A DNA stretch of 64,000 nt from Cystobacter fuscus DSM 2262 (lineage in GTDB: Bacteria; Myxococcota; Myxococcia; Myxococcales; Myxococcaceae). Below are positions 48,853-57,857 of the stretch, one piece after another. The translations under genes and the position numbers were made by a program. The stretch spans positions 248,001 through 312,000 of the forward strand of contig NZ_ANAH02000064.1 in NCBI RefSeq assembly GCF_000335475.2, given 5' to 3'. The notes beneath the pieces are model-generated. The model saw nothing but the letters and a program-made list of their open reading frames with translations, had not been told where the DNA came from and made no database searches. How positions within the stretch are numbered: the first letter of the stretch is position 1; every line of letters starts with the position of its first letter.

Positions 48853-49127
48853 CTCATGATGATCTGATTGGCCTCCAGCCTCTTCCGCTGTGCCGTCCGG
48901 CTGTGTCCACGCATGACCTGAGAAGTCAGGTCGTGCTGGCTCACTCATCCATCCACATTTCGCCGGGGTTGGCGCACAACGCCCGAAAAGGCGCTTGTGC
49001 CGCTCTGGCGAGTCGGGTCGGAGTCATGACCTGCGCGGTTGGATTGGGCTTTCCTTTGTCCATGGGCCGTGTTACCCGTCTGGGCACCTCCTGGACGAAA
49101 CCCATGGAGTATTGCTTGGAGCCACGC

Positions 49128-50312
49128 ATGTCCCAGCCGTCGGATTCTGGCGGGTCCCCGTCTCAACTCACTTTCGAGTCGGGCGGCTACCTCTACTCCA
49201 TTCAGCGGCCCCTGGTGTCGCACCCCGACTACGACACCCTGCTGCTCTCCTCGCGCCAACTCGCCAAGGGGGGCCCCTTCAAGCTGGTTGTCCTCAAGCC
49301 CGTTCTCCTGGAGCACGGGCGTGAGGCCCGCACGCGAGCCATGGAGGAAGTGCGGCTCTCCAAGTCCCTGCGCCACCGCAACATCGCCCCCGTGCTCGGC
49401 TCCGCGGTGCACCACGAGGTGGCCTACGTCGTCATGGACATGGGGCATGGCCGCTTCCTGCTCTCCCTCATGGACGCCGCCGTGTCCGTCAACCGGAAGC
49501 TCACGCACGACTTCGCGGCCTATGTCGCCGCCGAGGTGGCGGACGCGCTCGACTGCGCGCACCGCGCCGTGGACGAAGAGGGCCGTCCCCTCCACCTCGT
49601 GCACCGGGCCGTGGGGCCCATGCGCATCCGCGTGGGCGACGACGGACGCATCCAGCTCACCAACTTTGGCGCCGCCTACTCGGAGCTGCTCGGCCGCATC
49701 CGCACGCCCCCGGACCTGCTCCGGGGAGACCCGGCCTACATCGCCCCGGAAATCCTCCTCGGCTTCTGCAAGCCCGAGGCGAGCCAGACGGATCCGCTCA
49801 CCCCCAGGAAGCTGGACGGACGGGCCGACGTCTTCTCCCTGGGGCTCGTCCTGCTCGAAATGCTGCTGGCCCGCTACCCGTTGGATCCACCTGACACCCT
49901 CTGGCTGGACGTGGAGAGGCGCTTTCCGCCCGAGGTGCGCGGGGAGCGCTCCTCGCTCCTTCCCCTGGAGACACTCGCCAACCGCGTGCTGCACTTCGGC
50001 CCGGAGGAGGTACAGCGTGCCGCCGAGGAGCTGCCCGCGCCGTTGCAGCGGATTCTCTCCAAGGCGCTGCGCCCCCATCCGGACGAGCGTTACCAGACGG
50101 CGGGGCAGATGCGCGACGAGCTGCGCGCCTTCCTCGGCCGCCCGGAACAGCGGAAACCTTTCGGCGCGAAGGAGGCGAAGGCGGAGGCGAATGCCCTGTT
50201 CCATCAAGCCTCGGACCTGGAGCGGTTGGGGGCCTACCCCATTGTCGAGCGGGGCGTCCTCCCATTGCCTCCGGACATGACGCTCGAAGGCTCCGACGAG
50301 TTCGACGATTGA
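49128..50312 (+). CDS. Ser/Thr kinase-like protein, probable pseudokinase
   Basis: 394 residues from the ATG at 49128 (TTGGAG seven bases upstream; longer in-frame forms lack support). It has a kinase fold: FKLVVLKPVLLEH with the ATP-site Lys, helix C (EEVRLSKSLRHRNIAPVLG), VAYVVMDMGHG hinge, YIAPEILLG and RADVFSLGLVLLEML of the C lobe. The glycine loop is poor. The catalytic loop reads VHRAVGPMRIRV (HRD is HRA) and the Mg loop reads LTNFGAAY (DFG is NFG), so both catalytic acids are missing. It probably works as a binding scaffold. Two XRE regulators follow at nine-base and one-base gaps, and an intact kinase after them. Confidence 0.85.
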   Translation: MSQPSDSGGSPSQLTFESGGYLYSIQRPLVSHPDYDTLLLSSRQLAKGGPFKLVVLKPVLLEHGREARTRAMEEVRLSKSLRHRNIAPVLGSAVHHEVAYVVMDMGHGRFLLSLMDAAVSVNRKLTHDFAAYVAAEVADALDCAHRAVDEEGRPLHLVHRAVGPMRIRVGDDGRIQLTNFGAAYSELLGRIRTPPDLLRGDPAYIAPEILLGFCKPEASQTDPLTPRKLDGRADVFSLGLVLLEMLLARYPLDPPDTLWLDVERRFPPEVRGERSSLLPLETLANRVLHFGPEEVQRAAEELPAPLQRILSKALRPHPDERYQTAGQMRDELRAFLGRPEQRKPFGAKEAKAEANALFHQASDLERLGAYPIVERGVLPLPPDMTLEGSDEFDD

Positions 50313-50320
50313 GGCGCACC

Positions 50321-50743
50321 ATGACCCAACTCCCCAAGACACCGGCCGCGCTCGCCCGTCACCTGGGAAGGGTGGCTCGCGAGGCGCGTCACAAAGCCGC
50401 GCTGACCCAGGCGGAAGCCGCCGAGCGGATTGGCCTGGCGACGGATGTGTACGGACGCCTGGAGCGCGGCAAGATGCTCCCGAGCCTTCCCACCCTGCTG
50501 CGGCTGTGCCGGGCCCTGGCCCTGGACGCCAACCCCCTGCTGGGATTTTCCTCGTCGCGGCCGCCCGCATGGCTCACGCTGGACGCTCCCGCCGTGGACG
50601 AGCCCCCCGCGATGCGCCGCCTGCTGCGCACGCTCCGCCAGTTGAAGCCGCGCCAGCTCGCCGCCCTGAGTCGCGCGGCCAGCGCGATGCTGCCTGCCCC
50701 AGCCGCATCGGCCCCACGCGAGGCCAGGCAGCGCGCGCACTGA
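50321..50743 (+). CDS. XRE-family HTH regulator 1
   Basis: 140 residues, ATG with GAGG six bases upstream. Residues about 15-75 are a Cro/C1-type helix-turn-helix (LGRVAREARHKAALTQAEAA, DVYGRLERGKMLPSLPTLLR). The C-terminal half is Ala/Arg-rich and ends ARQRAH. It begins nine bases after the pseudokinase stop and one base before the next XRE gene, with which it is clearly paralogous in the HTH (VYGRLERG against VYGRIERG). The twin genes could form a heterodimer controlling the island. Confidence 0.9.
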   Translation: MTQLPKTPAALARHLGRVAREARHKAALTQAEAAERIGLATDVYGRLERGKMLPSLPTLLRLCRALALDANPLLGFSSSRPPAWLTLDAPAVDEPPAMRRLLRTLRQLKPRQLAALSRAASAMLPAPAASAPREARQRAH

Positions 50744-50744
50744 C

Positions 50745-51122
50745 ATGGAATACGAAAGGCTCTCGAAGTCCCTCGGGGAGGTGGCCCGCCTCGCCCGCGA
50801 GCGGCTGGGGCTCACCCAGGCCCAGGTGGCGCGGCAGACAGGCCTCGCCCCCAACGTCTACGGCCGCATCGAGCGCGGCCACATGATGCCCGCCGTCCCC
50901 ACGCTGCGCCGCCTCGCCATGGTGCTCGGCCTCTCCGCCGACGTGCTGCTCGCGCTCACCCCCGCGCAGGTGGCGCCCGCGGTGGATGCACCCACCCCCG
51001 AGGGCAACCTGCCCCCGGAGCTGCGGCGGACGGTGCGCATGTTGCGCGGCTGGCCCGCCGGCCGGGTGAAGCTCCTCAACCGCATTCTCCGCTCCATCGA
51101 AAACGCCCCCGAGGAGGAGTGA
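50745..51122 (+). CDS. XRE-family HTH regulator 2
   Basis: 125 residues; stop and start of the pair are separated by one base (TGACATG). The HTH domain fills residues 8-65 (VARLARERLGLTQAQVARQT, NVYGRIERGHMMPAVPTL). The C-terminal 50 residues contain a helix ELRRTVRMLRGWPAGRVKLL that resembles the matching part of regulator 1 (RLLRTLRQLKPRQLAAL). It is a paralogue of the preceding gene, probably from tandem duplication. The target is unknown; the kinase/toxin genes downstream are candidates. Confidence 0.9.
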   Translation: MEYERLSKSLGEVARLARERLGLTQAQVARQTGLAPNVYGRIERGHMMPAVPTLRRLAMVLGLSADVLLALTPAQVAPAVDAPTPEGNLPPELRRTVRMLRGWPAGRVKLLNRILRSIENAPEEE

Positions 51123-51189
51123 GGGCGCCGCGTGTGGGGTTGATGGCCCGTGCTAATTAGCTTCCGCGTCCTGGAGGTTGTCTCCACCC

Positions 51190-53346
51190 ATGCGAGTCCC
51201 GCCCTTCACTCCCCCGAAAAAAGGCGACAGGGTGGGGGAGTACCGCGTCGTCGAAGTGCTGGGCGAGGGCGGCTTCGGCGTCGTCTACAAGGTGGAGCGC
51301 GCCGGGCTCTTCTTCGCGCTCAAGCTGCTCCGGGCCCGTGCGCTGGAGGGCTGGGGCCAGCGGGAAATCAACATCCTGCGGCACCTGGCGCACCCCAACG
51401 TCGTCGGCTTCCACGCCTACGACAGGTGGCCCGTGCCCTTGTACGGCTACCTCTACTTCGTCATGGACTTCGTGGAGGGCCGGACGCTGGAGGACTGGGC
51501 GCTGGACGAAAACCCCTCCGCGCGCCAGGTGGCCCGTGTCCTCCTCGAGGTGCTCCTCGCGCTCGCGGCGGTGCACGCGCGGGGCGTGTTCCACCGGGAC
51601 TTGAAGCGCGACAACCTCCTCATTCGCGACGCGGACGCGCGGCCCATTCTCGTGGACTTCGGGATCGGGTGGCTCGCGGGCGAGCCCACCGTGACGCGGG
51701 ACACCCTTCCTCCCGGCACGTGCGAGTACCGCGGCCCCGAGGCCATCCGCTACGACAGAAACCCCGCCAACAAGGGCACGCACTACCGGCCCGACGAGGG
51801 GGATGACTTGTGGGCCATGGCCGTCACCTTCTACTGGTTGCTGACGGACGTGCTGCCCTTCGGCACCCGGCGCGAGGGAGGGTTGAACGACAGGATTCTC
51901 ACCCTCACCCCCAAGGCCCCGCGCGAGTTGAACCCGCGTGTGCCCGAGGCGCTCTCCACCCTCTGCATGCGCATGCTGGCGAAGGAGCGCGCCGAGCGCT
52001 TCGCCGACTGCGCCGAGCTGTGCCGCGCGCTGGAGGCCGCCCTGGCCTCGGCCGAGCTGGACGGCTCCTGGGACTTGCCGCTGTTGGACCCGGACGCTCC
52101 GGACAGGGCTCCCACCGCGCGGGATGCCGACAAGGCGCCGCGTGACGCGGAGGCGCTGGAGGTCCTCCAGTGGAACGTGGCCCGCCCCCGGCGTGGACGC
52201 AAGGCCGGGCGGAAGCCGGGCCCGGAAGGGGAGAAGCAGCGCACGCCCGGGGTGGCGGCTCCGGCTCCGCGCCTGGCCGCCGAGCTGCCCGCACGGGGAC
52301 AGGTGGCCGAGGAGCCCGTGCCGTCTCCGGAGGCCCTCGCGGCACTCCTCGCGGACGTACCTCCCGCCCCCCGAGGCGGCGCCCTGCCACCGCCCGTGGC
52401 CGACGTTGCCCGCCCTGATTCCAGGGCCGCGCCATCGCCCCCTGGCACATTGAGGCGAGGCCTCTCCCGCCTCCTGCCCACCAGTGTCGGCGCGCTGCCG
52501 GTGCGCTCCGTGGTGGTGGAGGCGGTGAAGCCCGCGGCCCAGGTGGTGGCTGTCCTGGCGGTGGTGACGCTGGCCTGGGTCGCGGCCTTCGTCGTCCGGC
52601 CGCGCGTGGCGCCCGTGTCGCTACCTGCCCCGGTGCCCACCGCGTCACCTTCCGCGGCGGCATTCCTACCTGAAGGGAGCCGGCCAGAATGCCTCACTTC
52701 CCGGGCGTGCCCCGTCGCTGAATTGGCGGCTTCCCTGGAAGCGGCTGAAGCTGGAGGGAGCGCGGCGCCACTCGTGGCCCCCACCCCCGCGCTCGCCACC
52801 GCCATGCCTCTTCGCAAGCAGGAGTCCCGTTTGCCGCCCCAGCAGAAGCCCGCCCCCCGGCCCCAGCGAGGGCGCTGCAAGAAGTGGCAGTGCCTCGCCG
52901 CGAGCTGCGGCTGGGTACTGGTCGCCTGCACCAGCGGCCCCCAGGTGCGCTCCACGCCCGAGCCCGACGAGTGCCCCTCTGGCGCCGTGCGAACCATGGA
53001 GGGGGAATTGAACCTCTCCATTGATGAAGGACTTAGCGTCGACATTCCACCCGGCACCCGAGGGGAGCACGTCACGGTGCGCGCCGGCGACGCAGCCGTC
53101 ACGTTGAACTCGACGTATGGCGAGTTGAGGATTGGCACCGTGCTTACTGGGAGACTCTTCCTCGGGGAGACGCGCCTCTACGGCCGCTTCACGCGGGCGC
53201 AAACGCCCCGAGGGAAGGTGTACCCGGTGTGCATGGAGATTCGGGAGGCAGGAAGGAAGGGCGCGCCCATCGAGGGCGATGCCGGATCGGATGCCGTCAA
53301 GGTCCACGCCCGAGTGCTGCTGTATCCCGTGTCCTCCTTCGAGTAG
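51190..53346 (+). CDS. Transmembrane Ser/Thr protein kinase with fused lipoprotein-like C-terminal domain
   Basis: 718 residues from the ATG at 51190 (GGAGG lies 12 bases upstream; a TTG at 51178 is too close to it). Active kinase: VLGEGGFGVVYKV, ALKLLRA, FHRDLKRDNLLI, VDFGIGWL, GTCEYRGPEAI. After the kinase domain comes a Pro/Ala/Arg-rich linker and one membrane helix about residues 450-470 (VVAVLAVVTLAWVAAFVV). In the outer part CKKWQCLAASCGWVLVACTS looks like a lipoprotein signal embedded in the chain, followed by a beta-rich domain (ELNLSIDEGLSVDIPPGTRG). The DUF2381 gene follows; kinases of this kind and DUF2381 proteins seem to travel together in myxobacteria. Confidence 0.9.
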   Translation: MRVPPFTPPKKGDRVGEYRVVEVLGEGGFGVVYKVERAGLFFALKLLRARALEGWGQREINILRHLAHPNVVGFHAYDRWPVPLYGYLYFVMDFVEGRTLEDWALDENPSARQVARVLLEVLLALAAVHARGVFHRDLKRDNLLIRDADARPILVDFGIGWLAGEPTVTRDTLPPGTCEYRGPEAIRYDRNPANKGTHYRPDEGDDLWAMAVTFYWLLTDVLPFGTRREGGLNDRILTLTPKAPRELNPRVPEALSTLCMRMLAKERAERFADCAELCRALEAALASAELDGSWDLPLLDPDAPDRAPTARDADKAPRDAEALEVLQWNVARPRRGRKAGRKPGPEGEKQRTPGVAAPAPRLAAELPARGQVAEEPVPSPEALAALLADVPPAPRGGALPPPVADVARPDSRAAPSPPGTLRRGLSRLLPTSVGALPVRSVVVEAVKPAAQVVAVLAVVTLAWVAAFVVRPRVAPVSLPAPVPTASPSAAAFLPEGSRPECLTSRACPVAELAASLEAAEAGGSAAPLVAPTPALATAMPLRKQESRLPPQQKPAPRPQRGRCKKWQCLAASCGWVLVACTSGPQVRSTPEPDECPSGAVRTMEGELNLSIDEGLSVDIPPGTRGEHVTVRAGDAAVTLNSTYGELRIGTVLTGRLFLGETRLYGRFTRAQTPRGKVYPVCMEIREAGRKGAPIEGDAGSDAVKVHARVLLYPVSSFE

Positions 53347-53456
53347 GACACCCGGGTGCTCGACAGCACGGAGGCTCGGGCCCCCCACATGGCGAGCTGT
53401 GGTAGAGGCCAACCCCGAAGGGGGCCGCCGCGCGCCCTCAGAGAGGTTGACCTCCC

Positions 53457-54380
53457 GTGCCCCTCGCATCCTCCGCTGGCTTCCTGTCCCTGGCACTGCT
53501 CACCTCGACCGCTGATGCCTCCGAGCGAACGCCACTGCCCCCATGCGAGGCGGGTGATGTACGCCTGGACGTGGGAGCCGACGCGCCGACTGGGGTGTCA
53601 ACGCTGTGCGTTACTCCGGACCTCACCAGCAACTTCCTTTTCGACGCGAAGCTGGCGCGCGTGGAGCTGGAGGGGCGCGAGCACTTCCGCCGGGTGGCGG
53701 AGGCGGTCGACTCGTTCATGGTCGTTCCCTCGGAGGGAATGCGCGACCTGGAGCCGCAGCGGGTAACGGTCTACTTCGCGGATGGAGCGGCCCCGGAGAG
53801 TGTCACCTTTCTCCTGGTGGTACACCCCGCGCGGGCCGCGCGGCAGGTGGACGTCATCCGGCAGACGCGCCCCGTGGCCTTCTACGAGGAGAAGGCGCGG
53901 GATGCGGAGTCGAAGGCCCAGCGCTGCGAGGAGGAGAGGGCGCGCCTCCATGCCGAGCAGGGCGGGCCGGGCGGACTCCGGGGCCTTCACGCTGTGGGCC
54001 TCCTGAACAATGAGATCGGTGTCCCCGCTAAACACCTCACCAAATACCTCAAGCCGAGGCCGCGAGCTGCGCTGGCCCTCGTGGAGGCGTGGTCGTTCCG
54101 CGCTGGAACTGCGAAGAGGGGCCGAGTCGCGGTGGAACTGCAGCTGGAGAACCCGGGGACGAAGTCCTGGACGCTCGCCGGTGCCGTGCTGCGTGGGGCC
54201 AAGGGCGAGGAACTGACGCCCCTTCCGGACGCGACACCGGTTTCCATCCTCCCCGGCTTCCCTGGTCGCGTCCTGGTGGAGTTCGAGGCGACGACGAAGC
54301 AGGCCCAGGGCGCGTACACCCTGACGCTGTGGGACGTGGACGGGCGCTCCGTCATCCTGGAGAACGTGACGTTCCCGTAG
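53457..54380 (+). CDS. DUF2381 (TIGR02268) family exported protein, candidate SitB-type partner
   Basis: 307 residues, GTG start. Signal peptide (ASSAGFLSLALLTSTADAS) then the myxobacterial paralogous family TIGR02268/DUF2381: VDVGADAPTG-type N-terminal strand-rich domain, a helical segment (FYEEKARDAESKAQRCEEE) and a C-terminal Ig-like part (RGRVAVELQLENPGTKSWT, LRGAKGEELTPLPDAT, TLTLWDVDGRSVIL). These proteins often precede lipoprotein toxins, and the SitBAI loci of M. xanthus have an accessory gene in this position. A truncated second copy of its 3' end precedes the second full toxin at 60.8 kb. Confidence 0.88.
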   Translation: MPLASSAGFLSLALLTSTADASERTPLPPCEAGDVRLDVGADAPTGVSTLCVTPDLTSNFLFDAKLARVELEGREHFRRVAEAVDSFMVVPSEGMRDLEPQRVTVYFADGAAPESVTFLLVVHPARAARQVDVIRQTRPVAFYEEKARDAESKAQRCEEERARLHAEQGGPGGLRGLHAVGLLNNEIGVPAKHLTKYLKPRPRAALALVEAWSFRAGTAKRGRVAVELQLENPGTKSWTLAGAVLRGAKGEELTPLPDATPVSILPGFPGRVLVEFEATTKQAQGAYTLTLWDVDGRSVILENVTFP

Positions 54381-54455
54381 CACCGCCCCGTGACGGGTGG
54401 CGCCGCGCCTGAAACTCACCTGTTGCATTCTCCAACCCCTGCCCAACCCAATGAC

Positions 54456-54485
54456 TTGACGGGTATAACCACATTTCCATGTAAT
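54456..54485 (+). promoter_or_regulatory. Promoter of the first SitA-like toxin gene
   Basis: TTGACG (54456-54461), 18 bases, TGTAAT (54480-54485), in an AT-richer patch. The whole 110-base upstream segment recurs almost base for base before the second toxin (60779-60808), so the cassette carries its own promoter. Confidence 0.65.
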
Positions 54486-54530
54486 TCCAGAGCGACAGCT
54501 TTGCGGTCACGTCGCTTCCGGAGGTGCGCT

Positions 54531-56213
54531 GTGTCTACCCGTCTTCCTGGCGCTCGTCCCAAGGACGCGCGTCAGAGCCCCCGCGTTGGTGTCTGGGCCC
54601 TCCTCGTCGTCTTCTTCCAGTTCTCATGCGCCACGGGCCGCCCCCACGGGGGGTTTGCCGGCTACCGCTCCCCCTCGCTGACGCCCCCACCGGCGCCCAA
54701 GGAGCGTGTGGCCGCCACGGCGGAGCCCGGCTTCGAGTCCGCCACCGTGTACGACGCGGACTGCCTGGAGCCTGGCGCCATCGCCACCCGGCCGGTGCGC
54801 ATACCCCGGGCCGAGTTCCAACGGGCCTTCCTGCGCCTCTCGCGCGACGTGCGGCTGGGGACGAAGAGTCCCCAGGCGGCCGCCCGGGAGTTGCTCCACC
54901 TGCTGCCACCCCCCGAGGGCGTGGAGACGGTGGACAGTCAGGGAGACTGGCTGCTGGAGGTGTACCGCGACCAGGCCTACACCCTGGTGCCCGAGCGCCA
55001 GGAGGGCCCGGTGGTGCTCACCCCCGCGGCGGAGGAAGCCCTGAGGGCCAGGTACCTCCAGTGGTGTGTGCCTCGGGGAGGCGGTGATTGCCTGGGCCTG
55101 CTGGACGACGGGCCCTACCTGCGCACGGACGACCGGCGGACGTTCGCCCTGGCGCTGGCGTTTGGCCACGTGCTCGACGAGACGCGCCAGGCCCTGGTGC
55201 ACGAGTTGCTGGACGTGCGGATGATGGTGTCCACGGTCGTCTGGACGGTGGCGCTCTACTGCATGCTGTGGGTGGTGCCCGAGCCGACGAGCAAGGCCCT
55301 GGCCGCCGGCATGACGCTCCTGCTGATGGGCTATCTGGGCCTCAGCACGGTGTACGGGCTCATGGACGGATGGGCCCGCCTGGCCGACACGGCGCACCAC
55401 GCCAGCACCTTCGAGGAGTTGCGCGCGGCGGGTGCGGAGTTTGGCAAGGTACTGGGAGAGGACGCGGCGAGGGCGATGATTCTCGCGGTGGCCACGCTGG
55501 GCGGGCACACGCTGGGGCAGGTGCTGCCGCGAGTGAAGTCGCTGCCGCGCTTCAACCTCGCGGGGAAGCAATTCGAGGCGCAGGGCGGCGCCGGCGTCAT
55601 GGGGCGCCTGGAGGTGACGGAGGAGGCGCTGGCGACGGAGGGCGCCCTGGCCCAAGCCGTGGTGGCGGTGGACACGGTGGCCACCTCACCCCAGGGCCCC
55701 CTGGCCGTGGTGATGCTCAAGAAGGGGCAGGGCAGCAGTAGGGGACAGGCGCCTGGGGGCCGCTTCGCGGAAACCGTCATCCGCCACCGGGGCGGCAACC
55801 GGCAGGTGGAACTGAGCGACGGCCAGCGCTGGCACGTGCCCCGGGGCAAGTCGGCCGCGGACATTCCCGCCGAGGACAAGGTGGGCGACATGCTCCAGGA
55901 GGCCGTCTCCAAGGTTGCCAACGAATGGGGGCCCCATAGACTCTCGCCGAACGAAAAAGACGCCATCGAGCAGGCCAAAAAGAAGGGCGAATACTGGCTG
56001 GCGCGCTTGTTGGAGCGCGAGGCCCGGGGGCGGTTCGTGCATGCCAAGGTAGAGGCGCAATTCAAAGGTCGCTTTCGGTTCAACCACCAGGGCGTCGACG
56101 TGGTTGATCTGACGAACAACCGCCAGTACGAGATTCTCGCTGGCACGGAGTCGAACTTGGCACGGCACGGCAGGCGTATGGCGGGCGAGTTCTTCCGGAT
56201 GCTCACCTTCTGA
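54531..56213 (+). CDS. SitA-like lipoprotein toxin 1 (full length)
   Basis: 560 residues from the GTG at 54531 (GGAGG seven bases upstream). N-terminal lipoprotein signal (RVGVWALLVVFFQFSCATG, lipobox QFSC). A conserved central region has two hydrophobic segments (STVVWTVALYCMLWVV, LAAGMTLLLMGYLGLSTVYG) and GEDAARAMILAVATLGGHT. The variable C-terminal tip runs from about residue 445 to RHGRRMAGEFFRMLTF. It includes FNHQGVDVVDLTNNRQYEIL, which could be a nuclease core (D...E). The layout matches the SitA toxins moved between myxobacterial cells by TraA/B outer-membrane exchange. The immunity gene follows after 13 bases. The tip is AT-richer than the body. Confidence 0.8.
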   Translation: MSTRLPGARPKDARQSPRVGVWALLVVFFQFSCATGRPHGGFAGYRSPSLTPPPAPKERVAATAEPGFESATVYDADCLEPGAIATRPVRIPRAEFQRAFLRLSRDVRLGTKSPQAAARELLHLLPPPEGVETVDSQGDWLLEVYRDQAYTLVPERQEGPVVLTPAAEEALRARYLQWCVPRGGGDCLGLLDDGPYLRTDDRRTFALALAFGHVLDETRQALVHELLDVRMMVSTVVWTVALYCMLWVVPEPTSKALAAGMTLLLMGYLGLSTVYGLMDGWARLADTAHHASTFEELRAAGAEFGKVLGEDAARAMILAVATLGGHTLGQVLPRVKSLPRFNLAGKQFEAQGGAGVMGRLEVTEEALATEGALAQAVVAVDTVATSPQGPLAVVMLKKGQGSSRGQAPGGRFAETVIRHRGGNRQVELSDGQRWHVPRGKSAADIPAEDKVGDMLQEAVSKVANEWGPHRLSPNEKDAIEQAKKKGEYWLARLLEREARGRFVHAKVEAQFKGRFRFNHQGVDVVDLTNNRQYEILAGTESNLARHGRRMAGEFFRMLTF

Positions 56214-56226
56214 AAGGGGCGGTGCC

Positions 56227-56859
56227 ATGGACCGGTTCGGTAACGTCCTCTTCGAGAACACGGAGATTGAAAACGAGCGGCTGGAGTTGATGGATAAGGA
56301 GGCGCATTACTTCCTGGGCCCCAACCTGACGGTGAAGAACTGCACCCTCGTGCTGAAGGTGTCCGCCCCGCGTCTCTTCTTCGATGGAGCGCGCTTCATC
56401 AACTGCACCTTCGAGGTGAAGCAGGAACTGAAGAACCACCAGCAATGGCTGGCGGCGTCGCTGAAGGGCTGTCGGTTCAAGGGGCGACTGTCGGGGTGCG
56501 ACTTCGGGCACTGGCCCGAGTACATGAGCCTGCCGGGGTTTCAGCACGGCTCCATCGAGGACTGCGACTTCACCGAGGCCCGGCTGGCAGGTTGTCGGTT
56601 TCACGGTGGCGACATCAACACCCTGCGCTTCCCCAAGTGGCCTTGCTTCACCTTCCTGGACCCCATTGGCCGAGCCCCCGAACTGCGCAGCGTCAAATGG
56701 CCGGGGAGCTTCGGCGAGGTCGTCGTGGACAACCTGCATACCCACCCGCCGTCCACCCAGGCCTTGACTTATTACGCTCCCTCCGCTGCCGAGCGTTTCG
56801 AGACCACGCCCGAGGAACTCCGAGCCGTCATCGAGAAGTTCGACTGCATCGCCTACTGA
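56227..56859 (+). CDS. Immunity protein 1 (pentapeptide-like)
   Basis: 210 residues, AAGGGG upstream of the ATG, 13 bases after the toxin stop. No signal, cytoplasmic. The middle contains pentapeptide-like strands (GARFINCTFEVKQE, GCRFKGRLSGCDFGH, DCDFTEARLAGCRFHGG), suggesting a right-handed beta-helix that could mimic or cap the toxin tip. Position after the toxin and four diverged copies in the array mark it as the cognate SitI-type immunity gene. The 3' half is almost identical to immunity 3 while the 5' half is not, so it is mosaic. Confidence 0.7.
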   Translation: MDRFGNVLFENTEIENERLELMDKEAHYFLGPNLTVKNCTLVLKVSAPRLFFDGARFINCTFEVKQELKNHQQWLAASLKGCRFKGRLSGCDFGHWPEYMSLPGFQHGSIEDCDFTEARLAGCRFHGGDINTLRFPKWPCFTFLDPIGRAPELRSVKWPGSFGEVVVDNLHTHPPSTQALTYYAPSAAERFETTPEELRAVIEKFDCIAY

Positions 56860-57499
56860 CGGGACGGTGCGGGACGTCGCCCTGTCGAAGGGCCACGAAG
56901 CGACGAATAACTGCCGCGGGGAGGGGCGTCACCGCATGCACCACCTCGAAACAGCCCGAGGCCCCCGTTCGCACCGCATGAGCCCTGCCGGCTCGGAGTG
57001 CGGCAGGTCAGCTACAGCACCGCGTGCGTGCACCGGACCATGTGGAACACCGATTCCAGGGGAAGTGGAACACTGATTCCAGAGGGAGAGGATGCGGCGA
57101 GGGCGATGATTCTCGCGGTGGCCACGCTGGGCGGGCACACGCTGGGGCAGGTGCTGCCGCGAGTGAAGTCGCTGCCGCGCTTCAACCTCGCGGGCAAGCA
57201 ATTCGAGGCGCAGGGCGGCGCCGGCGTCATGGGGCGCCTGGAGGTGACGGAGGAGGCGCTGGCGACGGAGGGCGCCCTGGCCCAAGCCGTGGTGGCGGTG
57301 GACACGGTGGCCACCTCACCCCAGGGCCCCCTGGCCGTGGTGATGCTCAAGAAGGGGCAGGGCAGCAGTAGGGGACAGGCGCCTGGGGGCCGCTTCGCGG
57401 AAACCGTCATCCGCCACCGGGGTGGCAACCGGCAGGTGGAACTGAGCGACGGCCAGCGCTGGCACGTGCCCCGAGGCAAGTCGGCCGCGGACATACCCG
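56544..57499 (+). repeat. Tandem duplication, copy A (956 bp)
   Basis: Spans the 3' half of immunity 1, a 225-base spacer with IS-type end repeats, and the first part of a toxin fragment. Near-identical copy B lies at 58917-59872, an exact offset of 2373 bases, so the duplication is recent. Confidence 0.8.
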
Positions 57500-57846
57500 C
57501 CGAGGACAAGGTGGGCGACATGCTCCAGCAGGCCGTTACCCAGGCCGCGAACGAGTGGGGACCTCACAGGCTCTCGCGCGCCGAGCGAGACGCCATCGAC
57601 GAAGCCCTGAAGAAGGGCGAGTACTGGCTGGCGAGACTGCTGGAGCGCGAGGCCCGGGGGCGCTACGTGCATGAAGAGCTAAAACGACAATTCCAACATC
57701 TCTATCGCTTCAACCAGCAAGGGGTCGATGTGGTTGACCTCTCACCGGGCGGATACAAGTACGAGATTCTTTCCGGCACACAAACGAACCTGGCGCGGCA
57801 TGGCCGCCGTATGGCGGGCGAATTGTTCCGGATGCTCACCTTCTAA
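57085..57846 (+). pseudogene. Truncated SitA-like toxin, C-terminal fragment with intact tip
   Basis: Joins directly to IS21-like end repeats (57037-57084: TGGAACACCGATTCC and TGGAACACTGATTCC units), then continues in the toxin frame from GEDAARAMIL to RHGRRMAGELFRMLTF and its stop, 253 codons. The lipoprotein signal and the first half are lost. The tip differs from toxin 1 (RAERDAIDEALKKGEYW, EELKRQFQHLYRFNQQ). A GTG at 56998 keeps an open frame through the scar, but no signal peptide results, so it should not be delivered. It is followed after 11 bases by its own immunity gene. Confidence 0.8.
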
Positions 57847-57857
57847 AAGGGACGGTC

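Noticed and set aside
48903-49127. 75-codon N-terminal extension of the pseudokinase
   Set aside because: No ribosome-binding site at the upstream ATG and non-protein-like sequence; the ATG at 49128 is preceded by TTGGAG.
54390-54530. Longer toxin 1 start at the upstream ATG
   Set aside because: The extension covers the promoter-like sequence and destroys the lipoprotein signal; the GTG at 54531 has GGAGG and puts the signal peptide near the N-terminus. The same holds for 60713-60853.
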